A program made the position numbers and the translations under genes. A model generated the notes under the pieces. The model was given only the letters and a program-made list of their open reading frames with translations. It was not told where the DNA came from and ran no database searches. Below, one piece after another: positions 24,404-37,214 of a stretch of 64,000 nt of DNA; position 1 is the stretch's first letter, and every line of letters begins with the position of its first letter. This stretch comes from Apophysomyces variabilis (taxonomy: Eukaryota > Mucoromycota > Mucoromycetes > Mucorales > Mucoraceae): positions 219,300 to 283,299 of the forward strand of contig MZZL01000408.1 in assembly GCA_002749535.1 (NCBI GenBank). The letters are read 5' to 3'.

Positions 24404-25565
24404 ATGCTCATCAAGGAATATCGCATCATTAACAATTGTAGACAAGCCGAATACCAGATCGGTACGTCCCACAAATAGTAGCGTTGGCATGCTCATTCGT
24501 CATTGCTTTCTTCTTGCAGCGCAGCTCTATGCTACGGCTATGGCTTCTAAGGAACAGACAGGAGGTGGTGAAGGTGTGGAAGTTTTGAAAAACGAACCTT
24601 ATGAAAACGAGAAGACGGGCGAAAAAGGTCAATACACCTACAAAATCTTCCGCTTGGCTTCCCGAGTGCCGTCGTTCGTGCGTGCTATCGCTCCGACTGG
24701 ATCGCTTGATCTTTACGAAGAGGTTCGGAGGTCAGTATCAATCTTTGTTCGGTTGACTTAAAACGTTTCGGACAGGCTTGGAATGCCTATCCACACTGCA
24801 GAACAGGTAAAACCAAGAGTAAAAGGAGTCTATAGACCATATGAAAATCTTACTTAATCTGCTACTTGCTACGTTCCTACTATTACAAAAACCAAAAAAA
24901 AATTTAGTACTCAAGGTCTTTATCGGAATACAGACTTGGCCTTTCTACTTGTTGCTCAACTTGTCTTTTTCTTTTTCAGAATGGATGGCTGAAGGACAAC
25001 TTTTCTATTGTTTATGAAACAATGCATGTGGATGGCTCACGCGGAGAGCTGGAGAACGCACTACAGATACCTGACGCAGGTACATCAAGAGGTATCATCA
25101 GACTAAAGATAGATAATCTTTCGCAGATCTCGCAAAACGAGAAGTCATTGTCATCGATGTGGCGAATGACCCTATCGATCCTAAAGACTATAAATCCGAT
25201 GAAGATCCCAAATCATATCATTCGGAAAAGACCGGTCGAGGGCCGCTGGTTGATCCAGATTGGCAAAAGAAATGTGAACCGGTGATGACGTGTTACAAGC
25301 TGGTATACATCGAGTTCAAGTGGTTCGGTCTTCAAACAAAGGTGGAATCGTTTATCGCCAAGTCCATCCAGAACCTCTTTACAAAGTTTCACAGGTAAGG
25401 GAGCATAAGTAAAATAAAACTTGAAATCTGACATGAAAGCCAAGACAACTGTTCTGCTGGACAGATAAATGGTACGGTATGACGATTCAAGATATTCGGG
25501 ACTTAGAAGCTCAGATTAAAGAAGACTTGGATATCAAGAGAAACCAAGGCGTCCCTGCTAACTAA
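24404..25565 (+). CDS. Phosphatidylinositol transfer protein (class I, START-like)
   Basis: Moves phosphatidylinositol or phosphatidylcholine between membranes. Exon 1 gives [19 protein letters not shown], then [61 protein letters not shown] microexon at 24908-24915 (TACTCAAG) is needed to keep frame and supplies VLK before [16 protein letters not shown]. Further exons give [20 protein letters not shown], a [20 protein letters not shown] block, [37 protein letters not shown] and the end NQGVPAN. These are standard PITP blocks; length is about 265 residues, normal. Confidence 0.93.
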
Positions 25566-26405
25566 GCAGAGAAAATGGGAACCTGTGTATGATGCTTCTT
25601 CCTTTGGATGGAGCGTAGATATTTAAAGATGTAGTATTTCAGATACTTTTGACCAGTCAACCAAGGTAGATTTACGGAGACAGCAGATACAGAAGTGACA
25701 GTGAAACGTTCCGAGCAGGAAAAGTTTTTCTTCGTCGTGTATTATATTATGGTTAGGCAAAAGGCTTGTGAAACCTATCGTCTTCGGAAATACGGGTGCC
25801 TCCAAAACTTGCTCAGACATGCAATGCAAGAAGGAAAACAAGCAAAGGCTAAGGCCGATATGAAGCGTATGATAGTTCGCTCATGCCAGCAATGCAATAT
25901 GACTGACATCCTGAGCAAGGCCTTTACTCTACTTGAATAGACCGACAGTGAGAGTTACGATCGGTTACATCTCGTGTTTATGCTACATACAATAACGTGG
26001 CCTGTCCAATGAATAAGAGCAGACGAACTGATAACCAGTTGCGTTGTTGCACGGAGTTAATCTTAGCTTACAACTCGCGCTGGCGTTGTATGTGAGTGTC
26101 TCATCGTTTTAACATCGACATCAGTTCGATGATGGAGCCTACTGAAAACGTCTACTCCACCTAAGTCATCTGAATACGTTCAGGGCAAACAGATGCCGAC
26201 AAACTTGTTAGATTACTAGCCCATTCGCAAGATTCTGAGAAGGAAAACTTAAATTAAGGTTCATGAGATTTTTTTCTCTTTAATACGCAGAGTAGTTTGT
26301 ATCCTTAGCGACAACTTCCTTTACTTTCAGTTTCACAAGAATAGGACGTTATCGAAGCAAATAACAAGAGAAATGTATGGATGAATCTCATCATTTTGCA
26401 TCTAA
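25566..26405. other. Intergenic or unresolved 5' region of the next gene
   Basis: An open frame at 25695-25940 (GTG start; ends CQQCNMTDILSKAFTLLE) is protein-like in part but unrecognised. The first exon of the MACPF-like gene may lie here because its first certain exon lacks an ATG. Confidence 0.35.
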
Positions 26406-29400
26406 CGGGACACACAATCAAGGTCCAATACAAATGTCCGTTCTGAGTGGGTGCATGGCGTCCATGCAAGCGGACAACGAGCTGCCCAGCAAGCAGTTGA
26501 AATAGATCGTAGTCAGAGCATCTATTTTTATCCTAAAGACGTGCTTAAACTCTCCACGGGGAAATTGGGTCCAACTGAATCGATTGGAACAGCAGCTAGG
26601 GACAAAATGGGATATGTGCCGCAAAAGTTACCGCTACCTGGCGCACAGGGATTCAAAGCGGCCTCAAGAGCGACAGAGCAGAAACTTTTCGGCAGCTCCC
26701 AGAATAGACCAGAAATGTGGGAATACAATATACCAAGACGCTATGTAAGTCGGCTATCCTTGGTTATCGCGTATACAGACTTATTTATGCTTGGCAGATC
26801 CTATTCTCCCCAAGTGCAATTCGCGCCAATAAGAACTTTAAGCACGCTATCTCGTATGCACTGCAAGCTTCTGATGACCGCTCAAAATTTAGAAGGTTGG
26901 AGCGCGTGTTTGAAGCGTTTGGATATTATTACCCTTATTGGATTGTAACAGGTTGTTGTTGCTTAAACGATTCTGTCTAATCTCTTCTTTAAGGCGGAAA
27001 GTTTTCCTACGAAGCGCCCAAACCTTTGCATGGCCGAGCAAGACCAAACATACGTACAATAATCACAAAGCAGATGCGATGGAAAGCTTTAGGTAAAGGC
27101 ACTGTTGTAGTTCTGCTAGTCCCTCATACTCATGAGCTTTTCTATTACAGGCGGAAATGAGCGTCTGTTGGACCACGGTGTTGACATAGAAGGTTGGCTT
27201 GAAAGCACCTCCGAAAACCAAGCGTATATCATGTCTCTTGATGTCAACCCAATCTACGATCTTCTTGACGAAGATACGCGTTCAGAGGTGCAAAGAATAT
27301 ATGAAACGCAGTATACTCAGTTTACTCCAGACGTGGATTCGATAATATTAAGTCATGGTGGCCTGTCAGACACCTTAAATTACCTCTCGAAAGTTTGCCT
27401 GCAAGACGGTTTTGCAAAGGGCGTCCATTTTGGTGGATCTCTGTCGGCAGAATACGCAATTCAGTTAGTTGACAAGGGAGATATTGGCAAAATGATCGTG
27501 CCATTGTGTGTCGACGGGAAACCGAGAATCACATGCCGCGTACGTCGGACGATGCTTGCTGTCAAGGCAAGCGCCCACGCATTCACGCATTCGGACGATG
27601 TAGTGGAGTCGGTCAATGAATGCGCATTCAGCAGGGCAGCTGTATCAAAATTTATTGAAACCAACGGTGGAGAGCTACAGCCTGCTACACGAGGCGTACG
27701 CTACTTCGTCCTTTATGCTGTTTGTAGCGAGGTTAGTAATAGAGGCTCGAAAGGTTATTCCTTGCCTCCTTCAATAGCGTCCTCGAATCTATAGCAGACT
27801 ATAGCTTATCATATCAAGTAGTTGATCCTGCACAAAAATACCGTCACCGTAACGGATGATTTCAAGGAGGCGGTTCGCAAAGCATTAGGAAACGAATCGG
27901 ACAAAAAAAGGTATCGAGCACTGCAAGATGTCTTCGGTCGATTCGGGTACTATTATCCATCATCGATACTTCTCGGTAATTATACCAAAGTCTTCGTGAA
28001 TGTACAGAAACACACTCAATACGGTGCTTAGGCGGAAGAATTTTATATAAATTGTCTCCAGTGGATCCGCCTGAAAGCTGGCTTGTGAACAATGGCACTT
28101 CAGCTATCAATACTGCCATCAAGAAGGAAACTTACCTCAGCGATTCTAATATCGAAAAGATCGGTATGAGCAACTGTTTACTTCTTCATCATAACATAGG
28201 ACGTTGATGGAGCTTTGTTCTGTAGGAGGGGGGACTATGTTCATGGATGCCCAAGAATGGATTAATTCTGTAAAAGAAAACCAGCAACGCGTTCAGTTTA
28301 CTGAATTGAAACCTATCTATGAGCTTTTGGACGAAGAATTACGCGTAAAAATACTCAGATTGTACGAAAAGATGGATGATCATCTTGCAGCATTTCCAAA
28401 GCTCCCTAATGCTATTCAACTTGACGGATCAGCAGCTGCCCGCCAAGCGTTAGAGCTTGCCGAAAACAACGTGTTTTCTAAAATGGTTATGCTCAAGCAG
28501 TTTTCCAGTCAGCCCCATTTAGAGCACGTTAAACATTCCGCAAAGAATCCAACAGATATCCAGAGATATGCTTCTTGGGATATCGAGTCTGATCAAGAGT
28601 TACCAGGGAGTTTTGGATTTATATCTGGCGCATTGGGTGCATACAAAGAGCTGTCTTCTTGGGAAAGGCGTCGTTATGGCGATATAGACACCGCTTATCA
28701 CTTAGCTTACGTTACATACAAAGAAGTACTGAATTGCACCTGGGACAAAGTGACAGAAATGAACTGACGTTTGAAACATAGCTGCATCTTTACGACGAGT
28801 TTATTCGACCTTCCGAGGGCTTTAAGGAAGCCATACAGGCGGCATTTCGGATAGGAAATATGGACACCGATACTTACTACGCTCTTCAAGACGTTTTCCA
28901 GAACTTTGGGTATTATTACCCTTCCAGCATACGGTTTGGTAAGTTCAGGATCTTTTTATGCGCTTAGGCCGTTTATTTGCCGTATAGGAGGGCGAGTTCT
29001 CTATGAAGTAGCACCAGAGCAATACAAAGAACAACTCAAAATTGAAGGCAGTAAGCAACGTCTACTACTTACAGGTTCCAAACCCGATGGCGAAAAAGAA
29101 AGTGCGCCTATGCTTGCAACCGAGCAAACTGAGGATCAGAGTGAAACGAGCCTAATAGCAAGAAATAATGTTATAGCTATGACCAAAAGCAATGTATCAA
29201 GAGAGCTAGCAACTATAACCATACAGAGCTCGATTGAAAAAAGTTTGCAGTGGAACGCCATCGGTATGTACACATGATAGTTCTAGTTGCATCTTAACGA
29301 GTGAAGCAAACAATTAGGTGGAAATAGCCAATTGCTGCTCTTGAACGGTGTGAAGGATTGGTTAGACACGGTAGAAACGAATCCGGCTATTACTCAGTTC

Positions 29401-31572
29401 AGAGGATTAAGACCGCTTTATGAACTATTGGATGACGATCTGCAATCAAAGATTCAGCAGACTTACGAAAACGTTGTTATGATGGATGAACGTATACCCT
29501 ACAATTACTTAGTTGAAATGACTGCTTATCGATACATGGCACAAACTTCCCAACGTGAAAGTCATTCAGTGCTTCGGGTTCCGGTATGCATGCTAAAATT
29601 TCGCTGACGTTCTAAATCTTCCTTCTAGACCGATAAGCTGTTTATAAATTTGACAGAAAACACGTTCCCGGACAGCAAATCAGCTGTAGAGTTTTGCCGC
29701 ACTAGTTGCGTAGAATTCGGATTCTCCATAATGACGAAACAGTATACTGAGCGAGTAGGTTTAACTATGATGGTTTAAAAGAACATATAGAGTTGACGGG
29801 AATGTAGATGATTTGCATTTTTTGCTCAAAAAGCGGGTTATCCACAGCTGCGACCTCAAACTCGCCAAGTGGCACGCACAGTCATCCTGCTTGTCAATGG
29901 GGAGTTATGCTTTTTGAAAACGAGGAAGGGAAGTGGAGTTTCCAGAAGCTATCAGATCCAGAAGAAACATTGCATAACCACAAGCTGGATATCGCTGGAA
30001 AAGAGGAGGAAACAACGCCCTGCGATGGCAGACCATCACCTACAAGTACTGCCGACGGTCAGTTGGCAGATAAAGCAGTATTCAAATTGTGCAAAGACTC
30101 TGCTTCCGACCTGCAAAACTTTGATATTGATTACCTAAAATATGGTGATATAGTGAGAATTTACAGCATGCGACAAGAATGGGACATGCGTCTTATCCGC
30201 CATCCTAATTGTGTTGGCGTGAGCAGCTCAGGCCTGGTGGGATACGGTCTTCCTGGCTTCAGATCCAGTGTCAATGATGCTAGCGAGTGCAATTTTCAAT
30301 GGTTTGGCGGAAGATTATTGAACGGTTGGATCGCTAATTGTTCTTAGGAAAATTGTGCGCTGTCCTGTGTTTTCTGGCGTAGCCGAGAACGAAAGAACCG
30401 AGTCCAACAATGTTAAGACCTACCCGAACGGAAAGCGTGACATAGCTTGCGCAGAACTTTCGAATCTCTCGCAAGCGAGAGAACTGAATAGCAAAACAAC
30501 TACTGATGAAGTATACGTGCAAAGAGGGGACATTGTAGCTTTCGAAAGCTTAAAGGTTATGGATGACGGCAGCAGGCTATTCCTAAGTCCTCCTTCATGG
30601 TGTTTACTTATTACAGACTTAAAAGAAATATCCGAGGATTTCTGTGCTGTGGCAGGCTGGCATATTGACCTTGTCAATCAATATGAGAATGTCAAAAAAT
30701 CAAATAACATGGACGTAGAAGGAGCCCATGATGGGCGGATGTTGGAGTATGCACGAAAGCGTGCAGCTGAAAACGATCCCGACAATCAGTATTACATGGG
30801 GTCTGCCTATTTGCATGGATTACACGATCTTCAAATTGACAAAGGAAAAGCGATGGAATATTTCAAGGAGGCATCAGATCAAGGATATGGACAAGCACTC
30901 TATGAAATTGGAAACATTTACTGGGATAACCAAGAATATCAAAAGGCAATTGACATCTTCGAGAAGGCGTCTAGTTATCCTGTATTCGAGGCATGCCGGA
31001 AATTAGGCGATATCTATCATAACGGCTTGGTTTCTCGGAGCAGTGAAACCTGTTCGGTGCTACCAAATCGCGAGATAGCGTTTATGTACTATTCAATCGG
31101 TGGTATCTTTGGAGATTCGAAAGCTTCCTTGGCTGTTGCGGAATACTTAGAAAAAGGATATCAAAAAGAATTTGGGGTTGATGTCTCAAGAGCACTGCGA
31201 TGGTATGAGCTTGTCGATCAGAGACACCGTAGCCCTTTCACTCAATTGGCAATTGCAAATGTCAAGCATTCTTTGGCAACTAAACAGACAGAGCCATCGA
31301 AAATCCAACAATTGCGACGTGAAGCATACGATTCTTATGAAGCTGCCGCTCTTGACGAGCCATATGCTAGGTTCATGGTTGCTGTATACCATCTGTATGG
31401 ATGGAGCTATCAAGATCTCGATCCAAAGGTAGCATTCGGCATATTACTGAGCCTCGCCGAGTCCGGCAATCGAATGGTACTGATGGCCATAGCTACATGC
31501 TATGCGAAAGGAGTAGGAGTAGATCGTGACATTTCAAAAGCATCAGCGTTCCGAAGACTAGCTCAACAATAA
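26406..31572 (+). CDS. Mosaic protein: three MACPF-like units, FAR1-like zinc domain, Sel1 repeats
   Basis: About 14 exons join in frame. Three units share a block near 26905, 27935 and 28893 (FEAFGYYYPYWI, FGRFGYYYPSSI, FQNFGYYYPSSI followed by GG) and a second block (WLESTSENQA, PIYDLLDEDTR and its equivalents), as in the fungal MACPF-like family. At 29660-29990 comes a FAR1-type zinc domain: SAVEFCRTSCVEFGFS, CIFCSKSG, CQWGVMLFENEEGKWSFQ, HNH. Then a YGDIVRIYS region that may be MIR-like, and C-terminal Sel1/TPR repeats from about 30770 (NQYYMGSAYLHGL, ATCYAKGVGVDRDISKASAF). The N-terminus is uncertain: the first sure exon is open from 26406 without ATG. Pore-forming activity is not shown. 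Confidence 0.6.
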
Positions 31573-32170
31573 GACCTGCAAAAGAAACATAGGCGAACTT
31601 TAACAGAGATATATTTTCAAAGTTGAATGCTTGTAAGCAAGCGGAGAAGTACAATAATCCTAGGTTGCATAACTTGAAAAGATGCTCAAGACTCTATGAC
31701 ATGACGATAAAATCGAAAAGACATTCCATGAATGACTTTAGCAGCCGGATCAAAGAAATGACAATGCCGGAACTGGCACAGAGAGTGTAATAAGTGAACT
31801 ATCAGTCTAGACACATGGTTTGTCTATAAATATTGTTACTTACATGAGTGCATTAGCTTATTGTACAGTTTGTTTTTGATGCTTTTATTCGTAACATCAT
31901 GATATAGACAAAATCAATGACATCCATGCAAGTATTACAGGTACTGTAAAAGTAATGTTACTGAGAAACAATGCCATTACTTCACCTCTGCAAGTAGGGC
32001 AGTGGTATCGTTCCCGTTACAAATGATAACCTTGCTAAGAGAGGTCTGCATCTAATTAGTCCGGGTCGAACGTATCGAACTCCCGGAAATTAAGACCCCG
32101 GCATCAGGCTCGGAGAAAAAACAGCATAGGTCGCGGTCTGCTTGCCCCTTCTCTTACTGAATCTAAAGCC
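31573..32170. other. Intergenic, RPL28 promoter region
   Basis: No gene seen; upstream region of a ribosomal protein gene. Confidence 0.5.
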
Positions 32171-32736
32171 ATGGTGAGTGCTTACCTGATGATCAATGGA
32201 TAGATGAATAGACGGATGGATGGATACGTGTGGCGGATCTAACTGTATGTTCTTTAGCCTACCAGATTCCATCACAACAGAAAGAAGCGTGGACACGTTT
32301 CTGCCGGTCACGGTCGTGTTGGTACGTGAGCCGTTTTCCAACGTCGCCATTTAGTTTAAAAACAATTCAATTAGGCAAGCACAGAAAGCATCCTGGTGGT
32401 CGTGGTCTTGCTGGTGGTCAGCACCATCACCGTATCAACATGGACAAGTACCATCCTGGTTACTTCGGTAAGGTTGGTATGCGCCATTTCCACTTGAAGC
32501 GCAACCAGTACTGGCGCCCCGTTATCAACCTCGACCAGATCTGGTCGTTGGCTGGTGAGGGTGTTCGTGAGAAGTACAAGAACACCGAGAAGGTCCCTGT
32601 TGTCGATGCTCTTCAGAACGGCTACGGCAAGGTCTTGGCCAAGGGTAAGGTGGGTCAGCCCATCATTGTCCGCACCCGTTTCGTCTCTCGCCGTGCCGAG
32701 GAAAAGATCAAGGCTGCTGGTGGTGGTAAGTACTGA
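32171..32736 (+). CDS. RPL28: 60S ribosomal protein L28/L27A (uL15)
   Basis: Structural protein of the large ribosomal subunit. The first exon is the ATG alone (32171-32173), then exon 2 [20 protein letters not shown] and exon 3 [39 protein letters not shown], ending [15 protein letters not shown]. Codon use in exon 3 is strongly biased to C-ending codons, unlike most neighbours, as expected for a highly expressed gene. 149 residues, the exact family length. Confidence 0.96.
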
Positions 32737-34702
32737 ATATTTGACATTAGAAATTTTTGTAACTGATCATGTACGGTTGATAGCTGTTGAGCTCGTTGCT
32801 TAAACCCCTCTTCCGTGTTAAATAAAAGTAACTGGAAAATTTGCTGGCTTGAATGCGATGCTATGTGCAAAGAAACGGTTAATACTACCACTATGCTGTA
32901 ATCTTCGAGAAATCAACGCTTATCGACGTCTACAAAATTGGCTTGCAATGTGAAATATCAATTGCATATTGCATCATGCAAACGGGATGTTGTCCTCTCT
33001 TAGTTAGTTAATGTAATTGGTGATAACATTGGTGATGAGAGAAGGACTTGTTTATCGCAAGTTAAACATATTATATCCTACAAAAAGATTCAGATGCCAA
33101 CGAGCTCGCTAGAAACTTGATCCCATATGCATATGACTGTAAACAGTAGCGGTTTAACGACGTCGATGAGGCATGCTCTTATGGCGTGAGTTCGTTACCT
33201 ACGAGATCCTTTCAAGAATGCAATTAGAGCTATTGACATAGTATTTTAAGTTGAACCGTAACAATGTTCGCAGAGAGTGCGTAGATTTAAGCTTAGAATG
33301 ATAACTTACTATTATGTTAGCTTTGCAAGGAGCGCCCTGAAGAATGAGGCATATCAAAACAGGTTATGCATGGATAGTAGAGCGAAGATCGCCAGGTGTG
33401 AGAAAAGCAAGGTTTCACTGTGCCACTTCTCAAAATGCTATCCCACGGATTCGTGTAACATTCCTTGGTTCCACCGGCAGGAATAAAGTTCAATCTGTGT
33501 TACTTTGTGCACCACAGTTGACAACCTTGAACAATGGAGAAAAGCCGTTATAATGCTTCTACATACAGTTTTGACTAGTGTTTTATGGGATATACATGCC
33601 TAAGAAATCTCCTCGCGTACCACTGTTCTCTTCGTATTCAAAATCCGTAAGCAACATCAAGAAATGGAACATGAACCGTTAACAACTCGGACATAAAATT
33701 GCTTGCAATTATTTTCTTGCCGGTGAAGCATTGCCAGAAGTACGCAGGTTATGCAGTTAGGTGCTCTAAGCATATCGAACTCGGCTCATACTAAGAAACT
33801 GTTAAATGAAAATGTACTGTGCATAGCAAAGCATCGATTGCAGCTATCGAGTTTTTTTTTTGGCCGCTCTGCCTTACATATCTCGCCCACTCCATTTGAT
33901 ACAAGTTTGCTCGGCTCCATTTCGGGCGAAAAGGATTACTGGATATGGTCGCAAATCAAGTCGTCATCTATTACTGCCATGAACTCACCGTTCACACTAT
34001 TTTATGCACTTTGTGCTCTTTCCTGTATTCGATATGTTCCGCTTGTCCTTCTGATGACTCTTCCTAAAAGCATGACTGTAGTGAGTATCTTATCCCCATC
34101 AGCAGATCTGCTATACAGTGTTAATGTTGCAAGTCTTTGTGATTGGGTCTCATTCTTTAATTGCGGTCATTTTTGTGCAACTGTAAACATATAGCAAAAT
34201 ATGCTAATACCAAGTTGTGACTCTAGGGGCAAAACTGGTAAGTTTAGTAGGAATGACGTTCTCCTTTGTTATTGACAATTGCGATTTATCTTCAGAACCA
34301 TATCCAAAATCACACACTAATCCGGCATTTAATTCGTTCATGGTGCGACAAAGCTTTAATATATATGAAATGAAAGAAGAAGACTACTATTATTACCCTT
34401 CCCTAGTCTCCGGCTTATGTACTGTTTGCTACAGCAGTACGCACGTACCAACTTCGGTAGATGACATCACATACTGAAATATACTTTGCATATAAGAAGT
34501 GACATATTTAACTGCAGGACATCATATATGAATCCTTGTTGTGCAGCGCTCGTTTCCTGTTTGCTCCTCTCCTGTATTTACGTTCTGGCGAACTTGATTG
34601 ATATCTTTGATTTGCCACGTTTGCCGCAAAACTCCGTAAGGATTTTCTATTTTCACTGACCGCTCTTCTTCTTTTCTCCCCGTCTCATACCAACTCGTTG
34701 TC
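32737..34702. other. 2-kb gene-poor stretch
   Basis: Open frames at 33751-34194 and 34217-34477 are AT-rich, hydrophobic and unrecognised; no splice-joined pattern. Nothing supported. Confidence 0.45.
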
Positions 34703-36155
34703 ATGTCGCAAGCGAAAGCGATCAGTGAAATGCAACCTTCGAAGTTAGAAAATTCAGCAGCAAACAGAGTCCTTACTCGACGAGCCAGCCGATCCTTACA
34801 ATCAGGATCACTTGCTTCAACGAGGGATCTGACACGGGACACTCCGTCTACATCACCCGAACCTCCCACGCGTGTGACAACGCGCTCTCAGTCCACAGAA
34901 TCTAGTATTGAACCGGCAGACTCAAGAAAGAGGCGACGCAGAGGAAAACCTCCTGGCCCTAGCAAAAAACGGGCAGACTCTAACAATAGCCACAGCAGCA
35001 ATAATAACAACAAAGCCCCTTGCCAGGATGAGAGTGATAGAGAAACACGGACCTTAATTCAACGAATATCAAAGGAAGCCAAAGAAGCAAAAAAGGCTCA
35101 GCGAGAAACTATTGTGAAACAAAGGCAAAGAGAACACAGAATGGGACATTAAATGGTTAAACAGTCGATTCTATAGATTGGCCGAACTCGATAAATTAGA
35201 AAAAGCTATCAAAAGCGGAACACACCCAGCTCATCTGAGATTGTTAAAGGAAATTGAAGCAAAAAGAACGAACAAGGCCCATGCAATCCAAAGAAGACGT
35301 GACCTAGCAGTAGACGACGTCAGGAACGCCTTTGTTGCGCAATGGAAAATGTCTTACGATCAATATTATGTAAGTTGTATATCAGAACCAAACAGGCTGC
35401 TTAACATTGCTATGATATCAGTTCGACAAATTGAGTCTTAGACGATCAATGATGCAGCAGGTGCAGCAAAAGATCAATTTGCTTGAACAAGAGTTTTACT
35501 CGCACCGTATCCAGAGTAGGTTTCAGAGTGTCCAACCTATAAGCATATCTCACTGTAATTTCACCAAGGCTCTCTCGACAATCAGCATCTTCCATCATGG
35601 ACTCCACCCGAAAGACCTTCTATGATAAATATCCTTTTATATCTACTACGTGTTCATCATAACATCATAAATGTGGAGTATCCTTAACCCTCTACATTAC
35701 GCTCGTTCACTGTAGGTTTAAACAAAGAAGACGTCGAGGACGATTTACGTCGGGCGCGAAATAGGCTATATAGTCCTTCACCAACCGAAGACTGCAATCC
35801 CGTATATGCATCGTATCATTATCAAGGCGAAATACAGGACTCAGCAAAGGTAGAGCCCAATTCCAACCATCATCGGAGCTACAAAGCGTCGTTATCGCCT
35901 TCTGCAAAGTCTTCACCTCCTATGCTCCCTTCAATATCTGCATCCGCAGTACCTGCTACTTCATCGAGTTTTAATTCATTGGACTCGCTGGCCGATCACC
36001 AATTTCACAAGCAACAGTATGGCCCATTATTTACTATGCAAACGCCATCCCCAGGAGAAAAACTTGCTGCTGACGAGCAACGGTTACAGAAACAGTCTCT
36101 GACCTTACCTCCGTTGACTTTATGGCGCTTTGAGCATGCCAGCCGATCCACGTAA
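34703..36155 (+). CDS. Sds3/BRMS1-like subunit of the Sin3 deacetylase complex
   Basis: Sds3-family proteins scaffold the Sin3-Rpd3 histone deacetylase in the nucleus. A low-complexity basic N-terminus (MSQAKAISEMQPSKLENSAA; RKRRRRGKPPGPSKKR) leads to the diagnostic coiled-coil block: WDIKWLNSRFYRLAELDKLE, KAIKSGTHPAHLRLLKEIEA, then FDKLSLRRSMMQQVQQKIN and LLEQEFY. A later exon starts GLNKEDVEDDLRRARN, as in Sds3 proteins. The N-terminal frame and the block are out of phase near 35140; a 106-nt intron (35034-35139) or a 1-nt sequence error would resolve this. Family call firm; N-terminal structure uncertain. Confidence 0.82.
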
Positions 36156-36583
36156 AGATATCAACCTACACATCCCGTCAACCACAGCAGTGGTGCAGGC
36201 ATCCTACGTTAAGTCCGTATAGTACTCTTAACCCACGAACCATTCTTCCAATGAGGATTTGATACCCATGCAATTAAGCCTTATCTTATTTCAGAATACG
36301 TTAATTTCGGTATTTATTCGAGTAAACACGTAGACACTTTATACTGCTCGGGGCTAAGGGTGAAGGGGGGCTTAACTCATTCACTGCAAGCCGAAAATTT
36401 TATAGGAGTCGCAAGCACTCCTCCGTTGCACATGCTGACCTGAGATTGAAATAGACCATGAAGCAAGGCTTGGCTGACGCGTTTACATCACATACAGCTC
36501 TGATTTCGCTCATTTTTTTTTGCCTTTTTAATATGTTTCATGTATTGCAGCTGTTATCCTACATTAAAGCAACTTCGTTCTCT
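36156..36583. other. Intergenic between convergent genes
   Basis: Joint 3' region of the Sds3 and cofilin genes; nothing seen. Confidence 0.5.
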
Positions 36584-37214
36584 TTATCCAGAACGCAAAG
36601 CCTTCTCAAGTACGGTTTCGTAAGCGACCTAAAGTGGAAAAGCATACATGAGTGCCCACGCTATATGAACTTCAACCGCTTGGTTTACCTCTGAGGCATC
36701 AGTGCCCTGAATCTCAACGGCAATACCTTCCAATCGCTTGCGGAGGGCGTCCTTGCTGGAGGCGTAAATCATCTTCTTACGGATAGCAGAGGTATCCGGA
36801 ATCCTACAAAATGCCTTGCCGTTGGCTCTCAAACTCTAGGATATTTGCGCAACTTACCAGCTATAAAAAGTAATCTTGTTTCTCGAGCCTTCACCGGGCT
36901 TCTCATAGTCAAAGTCATAAACAGCAAAGCGAGGCTCTGCATCAGGCAGGTTGGACAGAAACTCATCATAGGTGCCGGTCTCAGCAGTCTTGTCCAACAT
37001 GATTTCCGAATTGTCATCTGTATAGTAGCTATCAATCTCACGTCGAGCGAGACGATAAATTACCTGACAACTTGTAGATGATGAACTTGTATGACTTTTT
37101 AAGCTTCAGGTCATTGTAGGCGTCGATACAGTCTACATTAGCTTTAACACCGGAAGACTTTACAGCGACAGTTAGCAAAGCATTTAGGTGTACCAAAAGA
37201 GTATACTCTACCAT
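36584..37214 (-). CDS. COF1: Cofilin (ADF family)
   Basis: Severs and depolymerises actin filaments. The ATG (37212-37214) is an exon on its own. Then [40 protein letters not shown], the [11 protein letters not shown] block and [20 protein letters not shown], containing the actin-binding long helix [16 protein letters not shown]. The C-terminal exon ([14 protein letters not shown]) is missed without splicing out the intron that begins just after GTDASE. About 138 residues, standard length. Confidence 0.95.

Noticed and set aside
30320..30347. 23-nt intron in the mosaic gene at GTTGGATCG..TTAG
   Set aside because: Too short and out of phase; a 61-nt intron starting GTGCAATTTT gives the correct frame.
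33751..34477. Two plus-strand open frames with hydrophobic stretches as a membrane protein
   Set aside because: Composition is that of AT-rich random frames, with no splice-joined continuation or recognised motif.
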